NCBI RefSeq assembly: GCF_023241715.1
Contig: NZ_JALQCW010000013.1
Location: forward strand, 1-64,000
DNA from: Pseudomonas morbosilactucae
GTDB taxonomy: Bacteria > Pseudomonadota > Gammaproteobacteria > Pseudomonadales > Pseudomonadaceae
Direction of reading: 5' to 3'
DNA: 64,000 nucleotides
Positions 19,152 to 29,767 of this stretch are shown piece by piece. A program made the position numbers and the translations under genes. The first letter of the stretch is position 1; the number at the start of each line of letters is the position of its first letter. A model generated the notes under the pieces. It saw nothing but the letters and a program-made list of their open reading frames with translations, was not told the origin of the DNA and did not search any database.

Positions 19152-20350
19152 GCCGCGCTCGCTTGCAGGCGCGCCACCGGACGCTCGCGCACAGGCCAGT
19201 TGAGGGCTGCCGCCAGCAGACTCAGAAGAATCGCCACCTGCCATATCAGGTCGTAACTCCCGGTGCGGTCATACACCACGCCACCGAGCCAGCCACCCAG
19301 AAACGAACCCAGTTGATGGAACAGAAAGACAATGCCACCGAGCATGGACAGGTTACGTACACCGAACAGGGTGGCCACCGTGCCATTGGTCAGGGGCACG
19401 GTGGACAGCCAGAGAAACCCCATGGCCATGCCGAACAGGTAAGCGCTGGTCTGAGTCACTGGCAACCAGAGGAACAAGCCGATCACCACGGCGCGCAGCA
19501 AGTACAGGCCGGTCAGCAGGCGCGGCTTGGACATGCGCCCGCCCAGCCAGCCGGCGGTGTAGGTGCCGAAGATATTGAACAAACCGATCAGCGCCAGCAC
19601 CGTGGTGCCCACTGTGGCCGGCAAATGCTGATCCACCAGATAGGCCGGCAGGTGCACGCCAATAAACACCACCTGGAAGCCACAGACAAAAAAGCCGAAG
19701 GCCAGCAGCCAGAACCCCGAATGGGAACAAGCCTCACGCAGCGCCTGAGAGAGGCTCTGCTCATGCCCAAGGACCGGCAATGGCTTGTCCTTGAGCATGC
19801 TCACCAGCGGCACGATCAACGCCACCAACAGGCCAAGGACCAACAACGCGCTCGACCAACCGAGCCAGCCGATCAAACCCAGGGTGCCTGGCAACATCGC
19901 GAACTGGCCAAAAGACCCCGCGGCGCTGGCAATACCCATGCCCATGCTGCGTTTCTCGGCCGGCACCGCGCGCCCCACCACCCCGAGAATCACCGAGAAC
20001 GAGGTCCCGGACAGGCCGATACCGATCAACAGGCCCGCACTCAAGGACAGGGACATCGGCGAGTCGGCCAAGCCCATGAACAACAGGCCGACGGCATAGA
20101 GCACACCGCCCACCAACACCACTTTGGCCGCCCCGAAGCGGTCGGCCAGGGCGCCGGTAAAGGGTTGGGCCAGGCCCCAAATCAGGTTTTGCAGGGCGAT
20201 GGCGAAGGCAAAGACTTCACGCCCCCAGCCAAACTGAGCGCTCATCGGTGGCAGGAACAAACCAAACCCGTGCCTGACCCCCAGGGACAGCGCCAGGATC
20301 AACGCACTGCCGAGCAGAACCCAGCCACTGGTACGCCACATCGATGTCAT
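19148..20350 (-). CDS. MFS transporter (monocarboxylate/oxalate-formate antiporter-like)
   Basis: The 400-aa protein has 12 predicted helices and MFS signatures: GALADRFGAAKVVLVGG between helices 2 and 3, and FNIFGTYTAGWLGGRMSKPRLL in the second half. Starting MTSMWRTSGW with GGAG upstream, it follows the marR gene by 52 bases on the same strand. The GCGGGTATATACCCGC palindrome lies 16-31 bases before its start, so the MarR protein probably blocks its promoter. The substrate is unknown; the fold resembles MCT/OxlT-type carriers. Confidence 0.9.
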   Translation of the reverse strand: MTSMWRTSGWVLLGSALILALSLGVRHGFGLFLPPMSAQFGWGREVFAFAIALQNLIWGLAQPFTGALADRFGAAKVVLVGGVLYAVGLLFMGLADSPMSLSLSAGLLIGIGLSGTSFSVILGVVGRAVPAEKRSMGMGIASAAGSFGQFAMLPGTLGLIGWLGWSSALLVLGLLVALIVPLVSMLKDKPLPVLGHEQSLSQALREACSHSGFWLLAFGFFVCGFQVVFIGVHLPAYLVDQHLPATVGTTVLALIGLFNIFGTYTAGWLGGRMSKPRLLTGLYLLRAVVIGLFLWLPVTQTSAYLFGMAMGFLWLSTVPLTNGTVATLFGVRNLSMLGGIVFLFHQLGSFLGGWLGGVVYDRTGSYDLIWQVAILLSLLAAALNWPVRERPVARLQASAA

Positions 20351-20365
20351 TCTTATTCTCCGCTT

Positions 20366-20381
20366 GCGGGTATATACCCGC
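20366..20381. promoter_or_regulatory. Operator palindrome before the MFS gene (MarR site)
   Basis: GCGGGTATATACCCGC is a perfect 16-bp palindrome between marR and the MFS gene. Its GTATATACCC core recurs just upstream of marR (20815-20824), as expected for a repressor controlling both genes. Confidence 0.7.
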
Positions 20382-20402
20382 TTATAGGCAAACGCAGGGG
20401 CG

Positions 20403-20807
20403 TCAAGCCAGTTCGTTAAGCAAGGCCAACAGGGCCTCGCGTTTTTCCACACCCAGGCGCTCGATCAGGCGCTCCTGGGCCGCCTCCCAAGCCGGCAAGG
20501 CGGCCTGTAGCCGCTCCTCGCCCGCAGCCGTGAGGCGAACAATACGATTACGCTGGTCCTCTCCCTCGGCCAGGGTCAGCAAACCTTCGCCCTCCAACAC
20601 CCGCAAGTTGCGCCCGAGGGTGCTGCGATCCAGGCCCATGGCTTCCGCCAGGCTGGAGATGCTCGGCTCCTGCAATCGCTGCAGATTGCACAGCAAGGAA
20701 TATTGGGCGACGTTGATCCCGAAGCCGTCGAGGGCGCCGTCGTAGTGCCTGCTGACACCCCGGGCGGCGCGACGCAGGTTGATGCACAAACATTGGGAAG
20801 GAAGCAT
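20403..20807 (-). CDS. MarR-family transcriptional regulator
   Basis: The 134-aa protein is a winged-helix MarR regulator: NVAQYSLLCNLQRLQEPSISSLAEAMGLDRSTLGRNLRVLEGEGLL, then the wing GEDQRNRIVRLTAAGEE. The adjacent MFS gene and repeated GTATATAC sites point to local repression relieved by a small, perhaps phenolic or oxidised, ligand. The start MLPSQCLCINL contains two Cys residues near the N terminus, which might make it redox sensitive; that is speculation. Confidence 0.93.
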   Translation of the reverse strand: MLPSQCLCINLRRAARGVSRHYDGALDGFGINVAQYSLLCNLQRLQEPSISSLAEAMGLDRSTLGRNLRVLEGEGLLTLAEGEDQRNRIVRLTAAGEERLQAALPAWEAAQERLIERLGVEKREALLALLNELA

Positions 20808-20811
20808 GGTG

Positions 20812-20825
20812 CGTGTATATACCCG
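20812..20825. promoter_or_regulatory. Second MarR operator candidate, upstream of marR
   Basis: CGTGTATATACCCG repeats the core of the perfect palindrome at 20366-20381 with one mismatched pair, 5-18 bases before the marR start on the minus strand. This fits autorepression. Confidence 0.6.
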
Positions 20826-20871
20826 GGATTAACGGAAAGCAAGATTTTTCAGGGTCACGAGCACCGCGTAA

Positions 20872-21603
20872 TTACAGCAGCGCCAGCCCCACCAATACCG
20901 CCACCTCAAGCAATTCCAGCAAGGCTCCTGCGGTGTCCCCCGTGGTGCCCGCCAGGCGTTGCATCATCAGCCAGCGCAGCCAGCCGAACAACGCCAGGGC
21001 CAGGGCCAGGGCAAACAGCCCCGGGTAACCGGCAATCAGCACACAGGCCAGACCACTGAGCAACAGCACCTGGCGACCGGCACGGCGCGGCAAGTGATCC
21101 GCCAAAGCCTGCCCCAAGCCACCAGAGCGCACGTACGGCGTAGTCAAAAACAACCCGAGCAAGGCACTGCGACCGAGCAGCGGCGCCAACAACAAGGCCT
21201 CAGCGTGTTGCCCCTCGATCAGGGCCACCAGCGCCGTGAACTTGAGCAGCAACACCAGCACCAACGTAATCACGGCAATCGGGCCGCTGCGCGGGTCCTT
21301 CATGATGCTCAAGGTGCGCTCACGATCACCGAAACCGCCCAGCCAGGCATCAGCGCTGTCCGCCAACCCATCCAGATGCAACCCGCCGCTGAGCCAGACC
21401 CAGGCAGCGAGCAACAGCGCCGCATGCAGCAACACCGGAGCTCCGGCCAGCAAAGCGTTCAAGGCCCACAACAGCGCGCCAAACAGCAGCCCCACCAACG
21501 GATAGAACAGCAAGGAGCGCCCCAGTTCCTGAGGCTCGGGCATGCCCGGCAAGCGAATGGGCAGGCTGCTGAGAAACTGCAGGGCAATCCAGAAAGGCAA
21601 CAT
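20872..21603 (-). CDS. cobS: Adenosylcobinamide-GDP ribazoletransferase (cobalamin synthase)
   Basis: The 243-aa inner-membrane enzyme joins alpha-ribazole (or its phosphate) to adenosylcobinamide-GDP to finish cobalamin. Family marks are QFLSSLPI at the N terminus, GGLHLDGLADSADAWLGGFGDRERTLSIMKDPRSGPIAVI in the first half, and several hydrophobic helices. It is the last gene of the cobalamin operon, 2 bases after the phosphatase gene. The name cobV is also used in Pseudomonas. Confidence 0.95.
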   Translation of the reverse strand: MLPFWIALQFLSSLPIRLPGMPEPQELGRSLLFYPLVGLLFGALLWALNALLAGAPVLLHAALLLAAWVWLSGGLHLDGLADSADAWLGGFGDRERTLSIMKDPRSGPIAVITLVLVLLLKFTALVALIEGQHAEALLLAPLLGRSALLGLFLTTPYVRSGGLGQALADHLPRRAGRQVLLLSGLACVLIAGYPGLFALALALALFGWLRWLMMQRLAGTTGDTAGALLELLEVAVLVGLALL

Positions 21604-21605
21604 GC

Positions 21606-22181
21606 TCAGACGCCCTCGCTCAACAACCCATCGGCACCAACGCGCAACGAGAACAGCGCGCCGTGAGCGACCTCGACATTCAGCAATTGCTCCCGAGGCA
21701 AGCCCCGGGCCCTGGCCAGTAACAGGCGCATCACCCCGCCATGGCTGATCAGCAAGACCCGCTCGCCAGCGTAGGCCAGCCGCAAGCGCTCGACCGCCGC
21801 CAGCACCCGCTCGGAGAAAGCCAGCACCGGCTCACCTTGAGGCGGCGTGAAGCCATAGGGATCGGCCCAGAACCGGCCCAGCGCCTCAGCATCGGTGTCC
21901 ATCAAGGCCGCCGCGCTTTGCCCCTCCCAGACGCCGAAGTGCAGTTCCTGCAGACCCGGTTCCAGGGTCACTGGCAAGCCGAGACGCCCCCCCAGTTCAT
22001 CGGCGAAACGTGCGCAGCGTTGCAGCGGTGAACTCACCAAGCGATCCCAGGGACCCTGGCCCTCAACGGTGTCGCGCATCTGCGCCCAGCCCTTGGCGGT
22101 CAGCGCATCGTCCAGGCTGCCGCGCAAGCCGCCACCCAGTTCGGTCTCACCATGGCGCAACAGGTCGAGAATCAAGGTCAT
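21606..22181 (-). CDS. Alpha-ribazole phosphatase-like histidine phosphatase
   Basis: The 191-aa protein has the histidine phosphatase signature [11 protein letters not shown] (catalytic His10) near the N terminus and a second catalytic His in [12 protein letters not shown]. Between cobT and cobS it most likely removes phosphate from alpha-ribazole-5'-phosphate or from adenosylcobalamin-5'-phosphate, the job of enteric CobC. It overlaps cobT by four bases. I leave the symbol blank because cobC names a different enzyme in the Pseudomonas scheme. Confidence 0.9.
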   Translation of the reverse strand: MTLILDLLRHGETELGGGLRGSLDDALTAKGWAQMRDTVEGQGPWDRLVSSPLQRCARFADELGGRLGLPVTLEPGLQELHFGVWEGQSAAALMDTDAEALGRFWADPYGFTPPQGEPVLAFSERVLAAVERLRLAYAGERVLLISHGGVMRLLLARARGLPREQLLNVEVAHGALFSLRVGADGLLSEGV

Positions 22182-23233
22182 GCCGGACGATCGGCCACAG
22201 CCGCCTCGGCGAAGGTCGCCATCTGCCCGTGCAGGTCGCAGGCCAGACGCAGCAACGGCACCGCCAACGCCGCGCCGCTGCCCTCGCCCAGGCGCAACCC
22301 CAGATCCAGCAACGGCTGAGCCTCAAGGGTCTGCAGCACATGCCGGTGGCCCGGCTCTGCGCCACGGTGCCCGAACAGCAGCCAAGGGCGGCAGGCCGGA
22401 TTCAAGCGCACGGCGACCAACGCCGCGACGCTGCAGATAAAGCCATCCACCAGCACCGCGATGCCCTCCTGGGCACAGGCCAGATACGCCCCCACCAACG
22501 CCGCGACTTCAAAGCCGCCGAGGTTGAACAAGGTCTGCAGGACGTCACCCCGCTGAGCCGCGTGCACCGCCAACGCACGCTCGATCACCTGGGCCTTGTG
22601 GTTGACCCCGGCGGCATTCAGGCCGGTACCCGGCCCCGCCAGTTGCGCCACCGGAATGTCCAGCAACGCGCAGGCAATGGCGCTGGCCGCCGTGGTGTTG
22701 CCGATGCCCATCTCTCCGCCGATAAACAACTGGGCACCGGCGGCCTGGGCCCGACGCGCACTGTCACGCCCAGCCTGCAGGGCCAGTTCGCCCTGGGCCT
22801 GAGTCATGGCCGGCCCCTGGGTGAAATTGGCCGTGCCGGCCCCCAGGTTCAGGTGCCGAACCCCTGGCAGCTTCAAGTCCGGGGTCACCGTCCCCAGGTC
22901 GACCACCTCCAACTGCGCCCCCAACTGCCGCGCCAGAACGCTGATGGCCGCGCCGCCGCTGACGAAGTTCAACAGCATCTGCCCGGTGACCGCTTGCGGG
23001 TAGGCCGACACCCCTTCCGCCACCACCCCGTGATCGCCGGCAAAGATGGCAATCCACAGCTGCTCCAGGCTCGGCTTCAGCCGCCCCTGCAAGCCGGCCA
23101 GTTGCACCGCCAGGTGCTCCAGCTGCCCGAGGGAACCGGCCGGCTTGGTCAGTTGCTGCTGACGGGCTTCGGCTTGCTCAAGGACCTGGATATCAACGGC
23201 CTTGCACGGTTCCAGCCACCAGGAGTGATTCAT
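22178..23233 (-). CDS. cobT: Nicotinate-nucleotide--dimethylbenzimidazole phosphoribosyltransferase
   Basis: The 351-aa enzyme makes alpha-ribazole phosphate from dimethylbenzimidazole and nicotinate mononucleotide. Visible marks are [45 protein letters not shown], and [14 protein letters not shown] with the catalytic Glu near the C terminus. The ATG at 23233 (MNHSWWLEP) overlaps the cobU stop by four bases; the longer frame to 23320 is not family-like. The gene is also called cobU in the P. denitrificans scheme. Confidence 0.95.
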   Translation of the reverse strand: MNHSWWLEPCKAVDIQVLEQAEARQQQLTKPAGSLGQLEHLAVQLAGLQGRLKPSLEQLWIAIFAGDHGVVAEGVSAYPQAVTGQMLLNFVSGGAAISVLARQLGAQLEVVDLGTVTPDLKLPGVRHLNLGAGTANFTQGPAMTQAQGELALQAGRDSARRAQAAGAQLFIGGEMGIGNTTAASAIACALLDIPVAQLAGPGTGLNAAGVNHKAQVIERALAVHAAQRGDVLQTLFNLGGFEVAALVGAYLACAQEGIAVLVDGFICSVAALVAVRLNPACRPWLLFGHRGAEPGHRHVLQTLEAQPLLDLGLRLGEGSGAALAVPLLRLACDLHGQMATFAEAAVADRPA

Positions 23234-23751
23234 AACGCAGTTCCTTTCAAAGTCAGGGGCAGGCCGGCCACCGTCAGCACCACTCGCTGACAACGCTCGG
23301 CCAGGGCTTGATGCAACCAACCGGCTTCATCGACATAGCGGCGAGTCAATTCGCCCAGCGGCACGACACCCATTCCGGTCTCGTTGCTGACAACAATAAT
23401 TTCACCCGGCAGTTCAGCCAGGCCGTGCAGCAACGCGTCACGCTCGGCGACCAGTCGCTGCGGGTCTTCGAGCATCAGCAGGTTGGTCAGCCATAGGGTC
23501 AGGCAGTCCACCAGCAGGCACTGATCGGGCCGAGCCGCTTCTTGCAGCACCCGCGCCAGGGCCAGGGGCTCTTCGATCAGGCCCCAGTCCGCCGGACGAC
23601 GCTGGCGATGCTGGCGAACACGCTCGCTCATCTCGCCATCCAGCGGCTGGCTGGTGGCGATGTAGGTCACCGCCAGGCCCGTGCCCTGGGCCAGTTGTTC
23701 AGCCAGGCGACTCTTGCCGGAACGGGCACCGCCGAGGATCAGTTGCAGCAT
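23230..23751 (-). CDS. cobU: Bifunctional adenosylcobinamide kinase/adenosylcobinamide-phosphate guanylyltransferase
   Basis: The 173-aa enzyme (also CobP) phosphorylates adenosylcobinamide and transfers GMP to it. It has a P-loop, GGARSGKS, at residues 7-14, [27 protein letters not shown] with the guanylylated His region, and [11 protein letters not shown]. It lies 39 bases after cobQ and overlaps cobT, so the nucleotide-loop enzymes are made together. Confidence 0.95.
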   Translation of the reverse strand: MLQLILGGARSGKSRLAEQLAQGTGLAVTYIATSQPLDGEMSERVRQHRQRRPADWGLIEEPLALARVLQEAARPDQCLLVDCLTLWLTNLLMLEDPQRLVAERDALLHGLAELPGEIIVVSNETGMGVVPLGELTRRYVDEAGWLHQALAERCQRVVLTVAGLPLTLKGTAL

Positions 23752-23790
23752 GCTGGAACACCTATGAAATGAAAAAGAAGCGCCGCTCTA

Positions 23791-25248
23791 CTAAGCCGGG
23801 AGCCCACAGAGTTCGCGCAAATAGCGGGTATCCAGGTGCTGCTCCACCAGGTCCGCCAGGCGCTCGATATCGCGCTCACGCAAGCCGTGGTAGTCAACCG
23901 TTTGCACCTCGGCCAGGCCGGCCCAACGCAACAGTGCGCTGCTGGCCGCCGGGGACTCGAACAGCCCATGCAGGTAGGTGCCGAAGATCTGCCCGTCGGC
24001 GCTCTGGGCACCGTCGCAACGACCGTCGTCCAGGTACACGGCGGCTCGCTCCAGGGCCGGCCCACGGGTGACCCCGGCATGAATTTCATAGCCGCTGACC
24101 TCGGCGTTCTCCAGGCCCAGGCGCCCGCGCACATTGCGCAGTTGCTTCTCTTCTTCGAGCACCGTTTCAAAGTCCAGCAGGCCCAGGCCGGCACTGGAAC
24201 CGGCCGCCCCTTCCAGGCCCAGCGGGTCATGCACCTGCTGGCCCAGCATCTGCAAGCCGCCGCAGATTCCCAGCACTTTGCCGCCGTAGCGCAGGTGCCG
24301 GGCAATCGCCGTCTCCCAGCCATTGGCGCGCAGGTAGGCCAGATCGCCGCGCACGCTCTTGGAGCCGGGGAGAATGATCAGGTCTGCGGGAGGGATGTCC
24401 TGGCCGGGGCCGACGAATTGCAAATCCACCTGAGGGTGCAGGCGCAGCGGATCGAAGTCGGTGTGATTGCTGATGCGCGGCAGCACCGGCACCACCACCT
24501 TCAATACCTGCTCGACCTTGTCGGCCTGGCGCTGGTCGATGCCGTCCTCGGCTTCCAGGTGCAGGTCCAGCACGTAGGGCAATACGCCGATCACCGGTTT
24601 GCCGGTCCTGGCTTCCAGCCAATCCAGCCCCGGTTGCAGTAAAGCGATATCGCCACGGAAGCGGTTGATGATGAAACCTTTGACCCGCGCCTGCTCGCTG
24701 GGCGAAAGCAACTCCAGGGTGCCGACCAAGTGGGCGAACACACCGCCGCGATTGATATCGGCGATCAGCAGCACCGGGCAATCCACCGCCTCGGCAAAGC
24801 CCATGTTGGCAATATCGCCGGCACGCAGGTTGATCTCCGCCGGCGAGCCGGCGCCTTCGACCATCACCACCGGATAGGTCGCGCTCAGGCGCTGGTGAGA
24901 GGCCAGCACCGCCTGCATGGCGATGGCTTTGTAGTCGTGATAGGCCACCGCATTCATGCTGGTGACGGCACGCCCGTGAATGATCACCTGGGCCCCGGTA
25001 TCGCTGTTGGGTTTGAGCAGCACCGGATTCATGTCGGTGTGGGGCTCAAGGAAAGACGCCTGAGCCTGCACCGCCTGGGCCCGGCCGATCTCGCCGCCAT
25101 CGGCAGTGACCGCACTGTTGAGGGCCATGTTCTGCGGTTTGAACGGCACCACCGCCACGCCCTGGCGTACCAGCCAGCGACACAGGGCCGTCACCAATGT
25201 GCTTTTACCGGCATCCGAGGTGGTGCCCTGGACCATCAATGTGCTCAT
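23791..25248 (-). CDS. cobQ: Cobyric acid synthase
   Basis: The 485-aa amidotransferase amidates the b, d, e and g side chains of adenosylcobyrinate a,c-diamide using glutamine and ATP. The N-terminal ATP domain starts [13 protein letters not shown] (P-loop, residues 8-16), followed by [12 protein letters not shown]. The C-terminal class I glutaminase domain has [12 protein letters not shown] with the nucleophilic Cys near residue 335. It overlaps cobC by four bases. Confidence 0.96.
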   Translation of the reverse strand: MSTLMVQGTTSDAGKSTLVTALCRWLVRQGVAVVPFKPQNMALNSAVTADGGEIGRAQAVQAQASFLEPHTDMNPVLLKPNSDTGAQVIIHGRAVTSMNAVAYHDYKAIAMQAVLASHQRLSATYPVVMVEGAGSPAEINLRAGDIANMGFAEAVDCPVLLIADINRGGVFAHLVGTLELLSPSEQARVKGFIINRFRGDIALLQPGLDWLEARTGKPVIGVLPYVLDLHLEAEDGIDQRQADKVEQVLKVVVPVLPRISNHTDFDPLRLHPQVDLQFVGPGQDIPPADLIILPGSKSVRGDLAYLRANGWETAIARHLRYGGKVLGICGGLQMLGQQVHDPLGLEGAAGSSAGLGLLDFETVLEEEKQLRNVRGRLGLENAEVSGYEIHAGVTRGPALERAAVYLDDGRCDGAQSADGQIFGTYLHGLFESPAASSALLRWAGLAEVQTVDYHGLRERDIERLADLVEQHLDTRYLRELCGLPA

Positions 25249-26237
25249 GGATGTTCCTTGGAATAGGCTTGCAGCGCCTGTTCAAGACGCGCCCAATCGG
25301 CTTCGTCGGCCGGCAGGCCAAAGCGCAGGCTGCTGTTGTGCACGAACAGGCGCAAGAGGATGCCGCGCTGCGCCAAGAATTCGTGCAAGCGCTCGGCGTC
25401 GGCGTGGATCAGCCACTGGAACAAGGCGCAGCCGCCATGGGGTTTCAAGCCGTTCTGCGCCAGCATCTGGGCCAGACGCAGGCTCGCCTCTTCAGTGCGC
25501 AGGCGTTGGCGCCGCTGCCCTTCGGTATCGCGCAGGCAGGCCTGGCCCAGTACCCGAGTCGGCCCGCTGACCGCCCAGGGCCCGACCTGTTCGGCCAGCA
25601 ACCGGAGCAGCTTGCGTTCCGCGAGGACAAACCCCAGGCGCACCCCGGCCAGGCCGAAGAACTTGCCAAAGGAGCGCAACACAATCAGCCCAACCTGCTG
25701 GGTATGGGCCGCCAGGCTCAGGTGCGGGGTGTTATCCATAAAGGCCTCGTCCACCACCAGCCAGCCGCCGCGCTGGGCCAGGCGTGCGTGCCAGTCCAGC
25801 AGGCGCTGAGGCGACAGGCTCAGCCCCGTGGGGTTGTTCGGGTTGACCACCACCAACACGTCCAGGCTGTCGAGGAAAAAGTCCACTTCCTGCTCCAGCA
25901 CTTCGCGCACGATGTAACCGCTGCGCCGCCAGGCTTCGGCATGCTCGGCATAACAAGGTGACAGCACGCCAACCTTGCCCGGCCGCCGTAGGCGCGGCAG
26001 CAGTTGAATCGCCGCCTGGGAGCCCGCCACCGGCAACACCTGGCTCACGCCGTAATAGGCGCACGCGGCCTGCTCCAGGCCGTCATCGGTTTCCGGCAGG
26101 CGAGCCCAGGCGCGCAAGGGGATGTCCGGCACTGCAAAGGGCCAGGGCGCGAGGCCGCTGGACAGGTCCAGCCAGGCCTCCTCGGCAATACCGTATTGCT
26201 GCGCCGCCTGGCGTAACCGGCCGCCATGCTCAAGCAT
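25245..26237 (-). CDS. cobC: Threonine-phosphate decarboxylase (PLP aminotransferase fold)
   Basis: The 330-aa fold type I PLP enzyme makes (R)-1-amino-2-propanol phosphate, the linker of the nucleotide loop. Marks are [15 protein letters not shown] (PLP-binding Asn and following loop), [10 protein letters not shown], and [17 protein letters not shown] with the Schiff-base Lys. The enteric name is cobD; Pseudomonas usage is cobC. It overlaps cobD (cbiB) by eight bases and cobQ by four. Confidence 0.93.
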   Translation of the reverse strand: MLEHGGRLRQAAQQYGIAEEAWLDLSSGLAPWPFAVPDIPLRAWARLPETDDGLEQAACAYYGVSQVLPVAGSQAAIQLLPRLRRPGKVGVLSPCYAEHAEAWRRSGYIVREVLEQEVDFFLDSLDVLVVVNPNNPTGLSLSPQRLLDWHARLAQRGGWLVVDEAFMDNTPHLSLAAHTQQVGLIVLRSFGKFFGLAGVRLGFVLAERKLLRLLAEQVGPWAVSGPTRVLGQACLRDTEGQRRQRLRTEEASLRLAQMLAQNGLKPHGGCALFQWLIHADAERLHEFLAQRGILLRLFVHNSSLRFGLPADEADWARLEQALQAYSKEHP

Positions 26238-27138
26238 AAAATTCCGCCCCCACGCAGAGGATCAACAGCCACAACCAGACCCCGCGCTGCACCAGTTGCC
26301 AACCACGCTCGATGGCGTCGGCGTCCGCCACGGCCCCCTCACCCAGCGTCGGCCGCTGATGCAACTCGCCGTGGTAGGTGGCCGCGCCGCCCAGCTCAAC
26401 CCCCAGGGCACCGGCGCCGGCGGCCATGACCGGACCGGCGTTGGGGCTGTCCCAGGTCGGCCCCTGGCGTCGCCAGCAACTCAAGGCCAGGCGAGTCTTG
26501 CCCAGCAACGCGTACGTCAGGGCCACCAAACGCGCCGGAATGTAGTTGAGCAGGTCATCGATTTTGGCCGCCGCCCAGCCGAAACGCTCAAAGCGTTCAT
26601 TGCGATAGCCCCACATCGCGTCCAGGGTATTGCTCAACCGGTACAACACCACCCCTGGCGCACCGGCGACGGCAAACCAGAACAGCGCCGCGAACACCGC
26701 GTCGCTGCCATTTTCCAGCACCGATTCGGTGGCGGCACGGGCCACGTCGGTGGCGTCCAGTTCACTCGTTTCCCGGCTGACCAGATAACCGACCCGCTGC
26801 CGCGCCGTCTCCAGGTCACCACCGCGCAAGGCCTGGGCCACCGGCTGCACGTGTTCACCCAGGCTGCGCAGGCCAAGGGCGCAATACAGCGCCAGGATTT
26901 CCACCAGCCAGCCGATATAGGGCAGCCAGGACAGCGCCGTGGCCAACAAGGTCAGGGGCAATACCGCCAACACCCAGGCGGTCACGCCATGGCTGCGCCA
27001 GCCGCGGCCACCTGAGTTGAAACGTTGCTCGATACGATCGGCCAACGCGCCGAACGCCACCAGCGGATGCCAGCGTTTGGGTTCGCCCAGCAGCGCATCC
27101 AGCGCGACCCCGGCGACACTCAGCAACGCCACACTCAT
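26230..27138 (-). CDS. cobD: Adenosylcobinamide-phosphate synthase (CbiB/CobD)
   Basis: The 302-aa membrane protein condenses adenosylcobyric acid with aminopropanol (phosphate). It shows the family start [64 protein letters not shown] and [27 protein letters not shown], with several hydrophobic helices. It sits between bluB and cobC and overlaps both. Confidence 0.95.
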   Translation of the reverse strand: MSVALLSVAGVALDALLGEPKRWHPLVAFGALADRIEQRFNSGGRGWRSHGVTAWVLAVLPLTLLATALSWLPYIGWLVEILALYCALGLRSLGEHVQPVAQALRGGDLETARQRVGYLVSRETSELDATDVARAATESVLENGSDAVFAALFWFAVAGAPGVVLYRLSNTLDAMWGYRNERFERFGWAAAKIDDLLNYIPARLVALTYALLGKTRLALSCWRRQGPTWDSPNAGPVMAAGAGALGVELGGAATYHGELHQRPTLGEGAVADADAIERGWQLVQRGVWLWLLILCVGAEFYA

Positions 27139-27785
27139 TGACCCACTCCCCAGTAATTCTCAAACAACAGTTCATTCAGCGGACGCGGTTGCGCCCAGCC
27201 TTCCAGCACCAGCATGGGCGCCGGATAAAATTCGCTTACTGGCCCCAGGCACAACACCGCCAGCGGCTTGGCCCCGGGGGGCAGGCCCAACAGGTCCGCC
27301 AGGGCTTGCGGTTCGAACAGCGACACCCAGCCCATGCCCAAGCCCTCGGCGCGGGCCGCCAGCCACAGGTTCTGGATCGCGCATGACAGCGATGCCAGGT
27401 CCATTTCCGGCAAGGTACGGCGGCCGAAGATATGCCGTTCACGGTCATCCATCAACGCCGCGACCAGCACCTCGGCGCAGTCATTGATGCCTTCGACCTT
27501 GAGCTTCATAAACTCGTCTGAGCGTTCGCCCAAGGCTTCGGCGGTGCGCACCCGCTCCTCCTCCACCAGTTGCTGGACCTGGCCGCGCAACCCGCGATCG
27601 CTGATGCGGATAAAACGCCAGGGTTGCATCAAGCCGACACTGGGCGCCTGATGCGCTGCTTCCAGCAGGCGCCGCAACAACTCCGGCTCGACGCCACCAC
27701 CGGTGAAATGACGCATGTCGCGGCGCTCGGCGATGGCGCGATACACCGCCTCACGCTCTGCCTCGGAAAAAGCCAGCTCAGTCAC
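27135..27785 (-). CDS. bluB: 5,6-Dimethylbenzimidazole synthase
   Basis: The 216-aa nitroreductase-fold enzyme breaks down reduced FMN with oxygen to make dimethylbenzimidazole, the lower ligand of cobalamin. It contains [39 protein letters not shown] with FMN-binding Arg residues, and [17 protein letters not shown]. Its presence in the operon indicates aerobic lower-ligand synthesis. It overlaps cobB by four bases and cobD by four. Confidence 0.94.
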   Translation of the reverse strand: MTELAFSEAEREAVYRAIAERRDMRHFTGGGVEPELLRRLLEAAHQAPSVGLMQPWRFIRISDRGLRGQVQQLVEEERVRTAEALGERSDEFMKLKVEGINDCAEVLVAALMDDRERHIFGRRTLPEMDLASLSCAIQNLWLAARAEGLGMGWVSLFEPQALADLLGLPPGAKPLAVLCLGPVSEFYPAPMLVLEGWAQPRPLNELLFENYWGVGQ

Positions 27786-29107
27786 TCGCCACGCCCTCGG
27801 CTGCCATGGGCGTCAGGCGCCAGCAAGGCCGCCACCGCAGCGGGATTGGAGGGAAAGTAGAAATGCACGTAGGAAGCCGTCATCCGACCGTCGCGATACA
27901 CCGCTTCCGCGCCGCGCCCGCCATTGGGGCTCAGGCCACGGGCGATGGGCACCTGCTCGGTGGTGGTCAGCGAATGGTGATAGGTGTGGCCGCGCAATGC
28001 GCCTTCCGGCAGCTCGACCGCCTGCAGGGCCAGGGCCGCCAGACGCTTTTGCATCACCGCGTCACCCGGCAGCAACCCCAGCAACTCGGCACGCTGGCCC
28101 TCGACATCAGTTAAGGAGTCCAGCAGGTACAACATGCCGCCGCACTCTGCGAGCAAGGGTTTGCCCGCTTCGTGGTGGGCGCGGATGGCCGCCAGCATCG
28201 AGGCATTGGCCGCTAGCGCTTGATGATGCAACTCCGGGTAACCACCCGGCAGGTACAGGCTGTCGGCTTCGGGTAGGTGGTGGTCATGGATCGGCGAGAA
28301 AAACGCCAGTTCAGCCCCCATCGCCCGCAGCAGGTCCAGGCTGGCGCCGTAGGTAAAGGCGAAAGCCTCGTCACGGGCAACGGCGATCCGCACCCCCTCC
28401 AGCAACGGCTCGGCTGGCTGCACCTGGGGAGCGGCAAAGGCCACGGCCGGCGGCAGGGCCACTTCGCAACTGCTGGCCAGGGCTTGCGCCGCGGCGTCCA
28501 AACGCACGTCCAGATCATTCAGCTCGCTGGCCTGCACCAGGCCCAGATGCCGGCTCGGCAATTCGATCCCGATCTCCCGGGACAACGCGCCATACCAACG
28601 CAGCCCTTCGGTCAAGCTGCCTTCGAGCAACTGCGCGTGACGCAGGGTGCCGACCCGATTGGCCAGCACCCCGGCAAACGGCAAATCGGGCTGATAACGG
28701 GCCAACCCCAACGCCAGGGCACCGAACGTCTGGGCCATGGCCGTGCCATCGATCACCCCCAGCACCGGCACGCCAAAGTGCCGGGCCAGATCGGCGCTGG
28801 ACGGCGTACCGTCGAACAACCCCATGACCCCTTCGATCAGGATCAGATCGGCCTCGCCCGCGGCGTCCCACAACAGACGCCGGCTCTCCTGCTCGCCGAC
28901 CATCCACATGTCCAACTGATAAACCGGTGCGCCACTGGCGCGCTCAAGGATCATCGGGTCAAGAAAGTCCGGGCCGCACTTGAACACCCGCACCTTGCGC
29001 CCCTGGTTACGGTGCAAGCGCGCCAGGGCAGCGGTCACGGTGGTCTTGCCCTGGCCGGAGGCCGGTGCGGCGATCAACACCGCCGGGCAATGACGAACTT
29101 CACTCAT
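27782..29107 (-). CDS. cobB: Cobyrinate a,c-diamide synthase
   Basis: The 441-aa enzyme amidates the a and c side chains of the corrin ring. It has a P-loop in IAAPASGQGKTTV, IEGVMGLFDGTPSSADLARHFGVPV, and a C-terminal glutaminase domain with LLAECGGMLYLLDSL holding the nucleophilic Cys. I chose the ATG at 29107 (MSEVRHCPAV), 10 bases after the cobO stop. Confidence 0.95.
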   Translation of the reverse strand: MSEVRHCPAVLIAAPASGQGKTTVTAALARLHRNQGRKVRVFKCGPDFLDPMILERASGAPVYQLDMWMVGEQESRRLLWDAAGEADLILIEGVMGLFDGTPSSADLARHFGVPVLGVIDGTAMAQTFGALALGLARYQPDLPFAGVLANRVGTLRHAQLLEGSLTEGLRWYGALSREIGIELPSRHLGLVQASELNDLDVRLDAAAQALASSCEVALPPAVAFAAPQVQPAEPLLEGVRIAVARDEAFAFTYGASLDLLRAMGAELAFFSPIHDHHLPEADSLYLPGGYPELHHQALAANASMLAAIRAHHEAGKPLLAECGGMLYLLDSLTDVEGQRAELLGLLPGDAVMQKRLAALALQAVELPEGALRGHTYHHSLTTTEQVPIARGLSPNGGRGAEAVYRDGRMTASYVHFYFPSNPAAVAALLAPDAHGSRGRGE

Positions 29108-29117
29108 GCTGGGACGC

Positions 29118-29729
29118 TCACAGTTCAACCCCTTTCTGCGCCTTGATGCCAGCCTGAAAGGCGTGCTTGACCACGCCCATTTCGGTGACGGTATCGGCCA
29201 ACTCGATCATCTCCGGCTTGGCACCACGGCCGGTCACCACCACATGCTGCATGGGCGGACGGGCCTGCAGGTCGCTGAGCACCTGATCCAGGTCCAGGTA
29301 ACCGTGCTTGAGGGCAATATTAAGTTCGTCGAGCACCACCAGGCCGATGGACGGGTCGCGCAGCAACTCGCGGGACACGGCCCATGCGGCTTCGGCGGCG
29401 GCGATATCACGCTGGCGATCCTGGGTCTCCCAGGTAAAGCCCTCGCCCATCACATGAAAGCGCACTTGCTCGGGAAAACGCCGGAAGAACAACTCTTCGC
29501 CGGTGCTGTTGCGGCCCTTGATGAATTGCACCACGCCGCATTGCATGCCGTGGCCCATGGAGCGCGCGAGCATGCCGAAAGCCGAACTGCTCTTGCCTTT
29601 GCCATTGCCAGTCAACACCAGCAGCAAACCGCACTGGTTGGGCGAGTTGGCGATACGTTCGTCGATCACGGCTTTTTTGCGCAACATCCGCGCCACATGG
29701 CGTTCGTCACGATCGGGGGATTCAGTCAT
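29118..29729 (-). CDS. cobO: Cob(I)yrinic acid a,c-diamide adenosyltransferase
   Basis: The 203-aa CobA-type adenosyltransferase attaches the 5'-deoxyadenosyl group to cobalt. The P-loop TGNGKGKSSSAFG spans residues 40-52; GVVQFIKGR and VVLDELNIALKHGYL follow. The ATG at 29729 has GGAGAGC upstream. The frame is open through the riboswitch to 29897, but those residues come from the RNA element and are not protein. It is the first gene of the operon. Confidence 0.95.
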   Translation of the reverse strand: MTESPDRDERHVARMLRKKAVIDERIANSPNQCGLLLVLTGNGKGKSSSAFGMLARSMGHGMQCGVVQFIKGRNSTGEELFFRRFPEQVRFHVMGEGFTWETQDRQRDIAAAEAAWAVSRELLRDPSIGLVVLDELNIALKHGYLDLDQVLSDLQARPPMQHVVVTGRGAKPEMIELADTVTEMGVVKHAFQAGIKAQKGVEL

Positions 29730-29767
29730 GGGGCAGCTCTCCGTTGGGGCTGGATAACGGGGGGCAG

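Noticed and set aside
22178..22365. Frames overlapping cobT and the phosphatase gene
   Set aside because: They are out-of-frame shadows; the cobalamin genes are complete and tightly overlapped without them.
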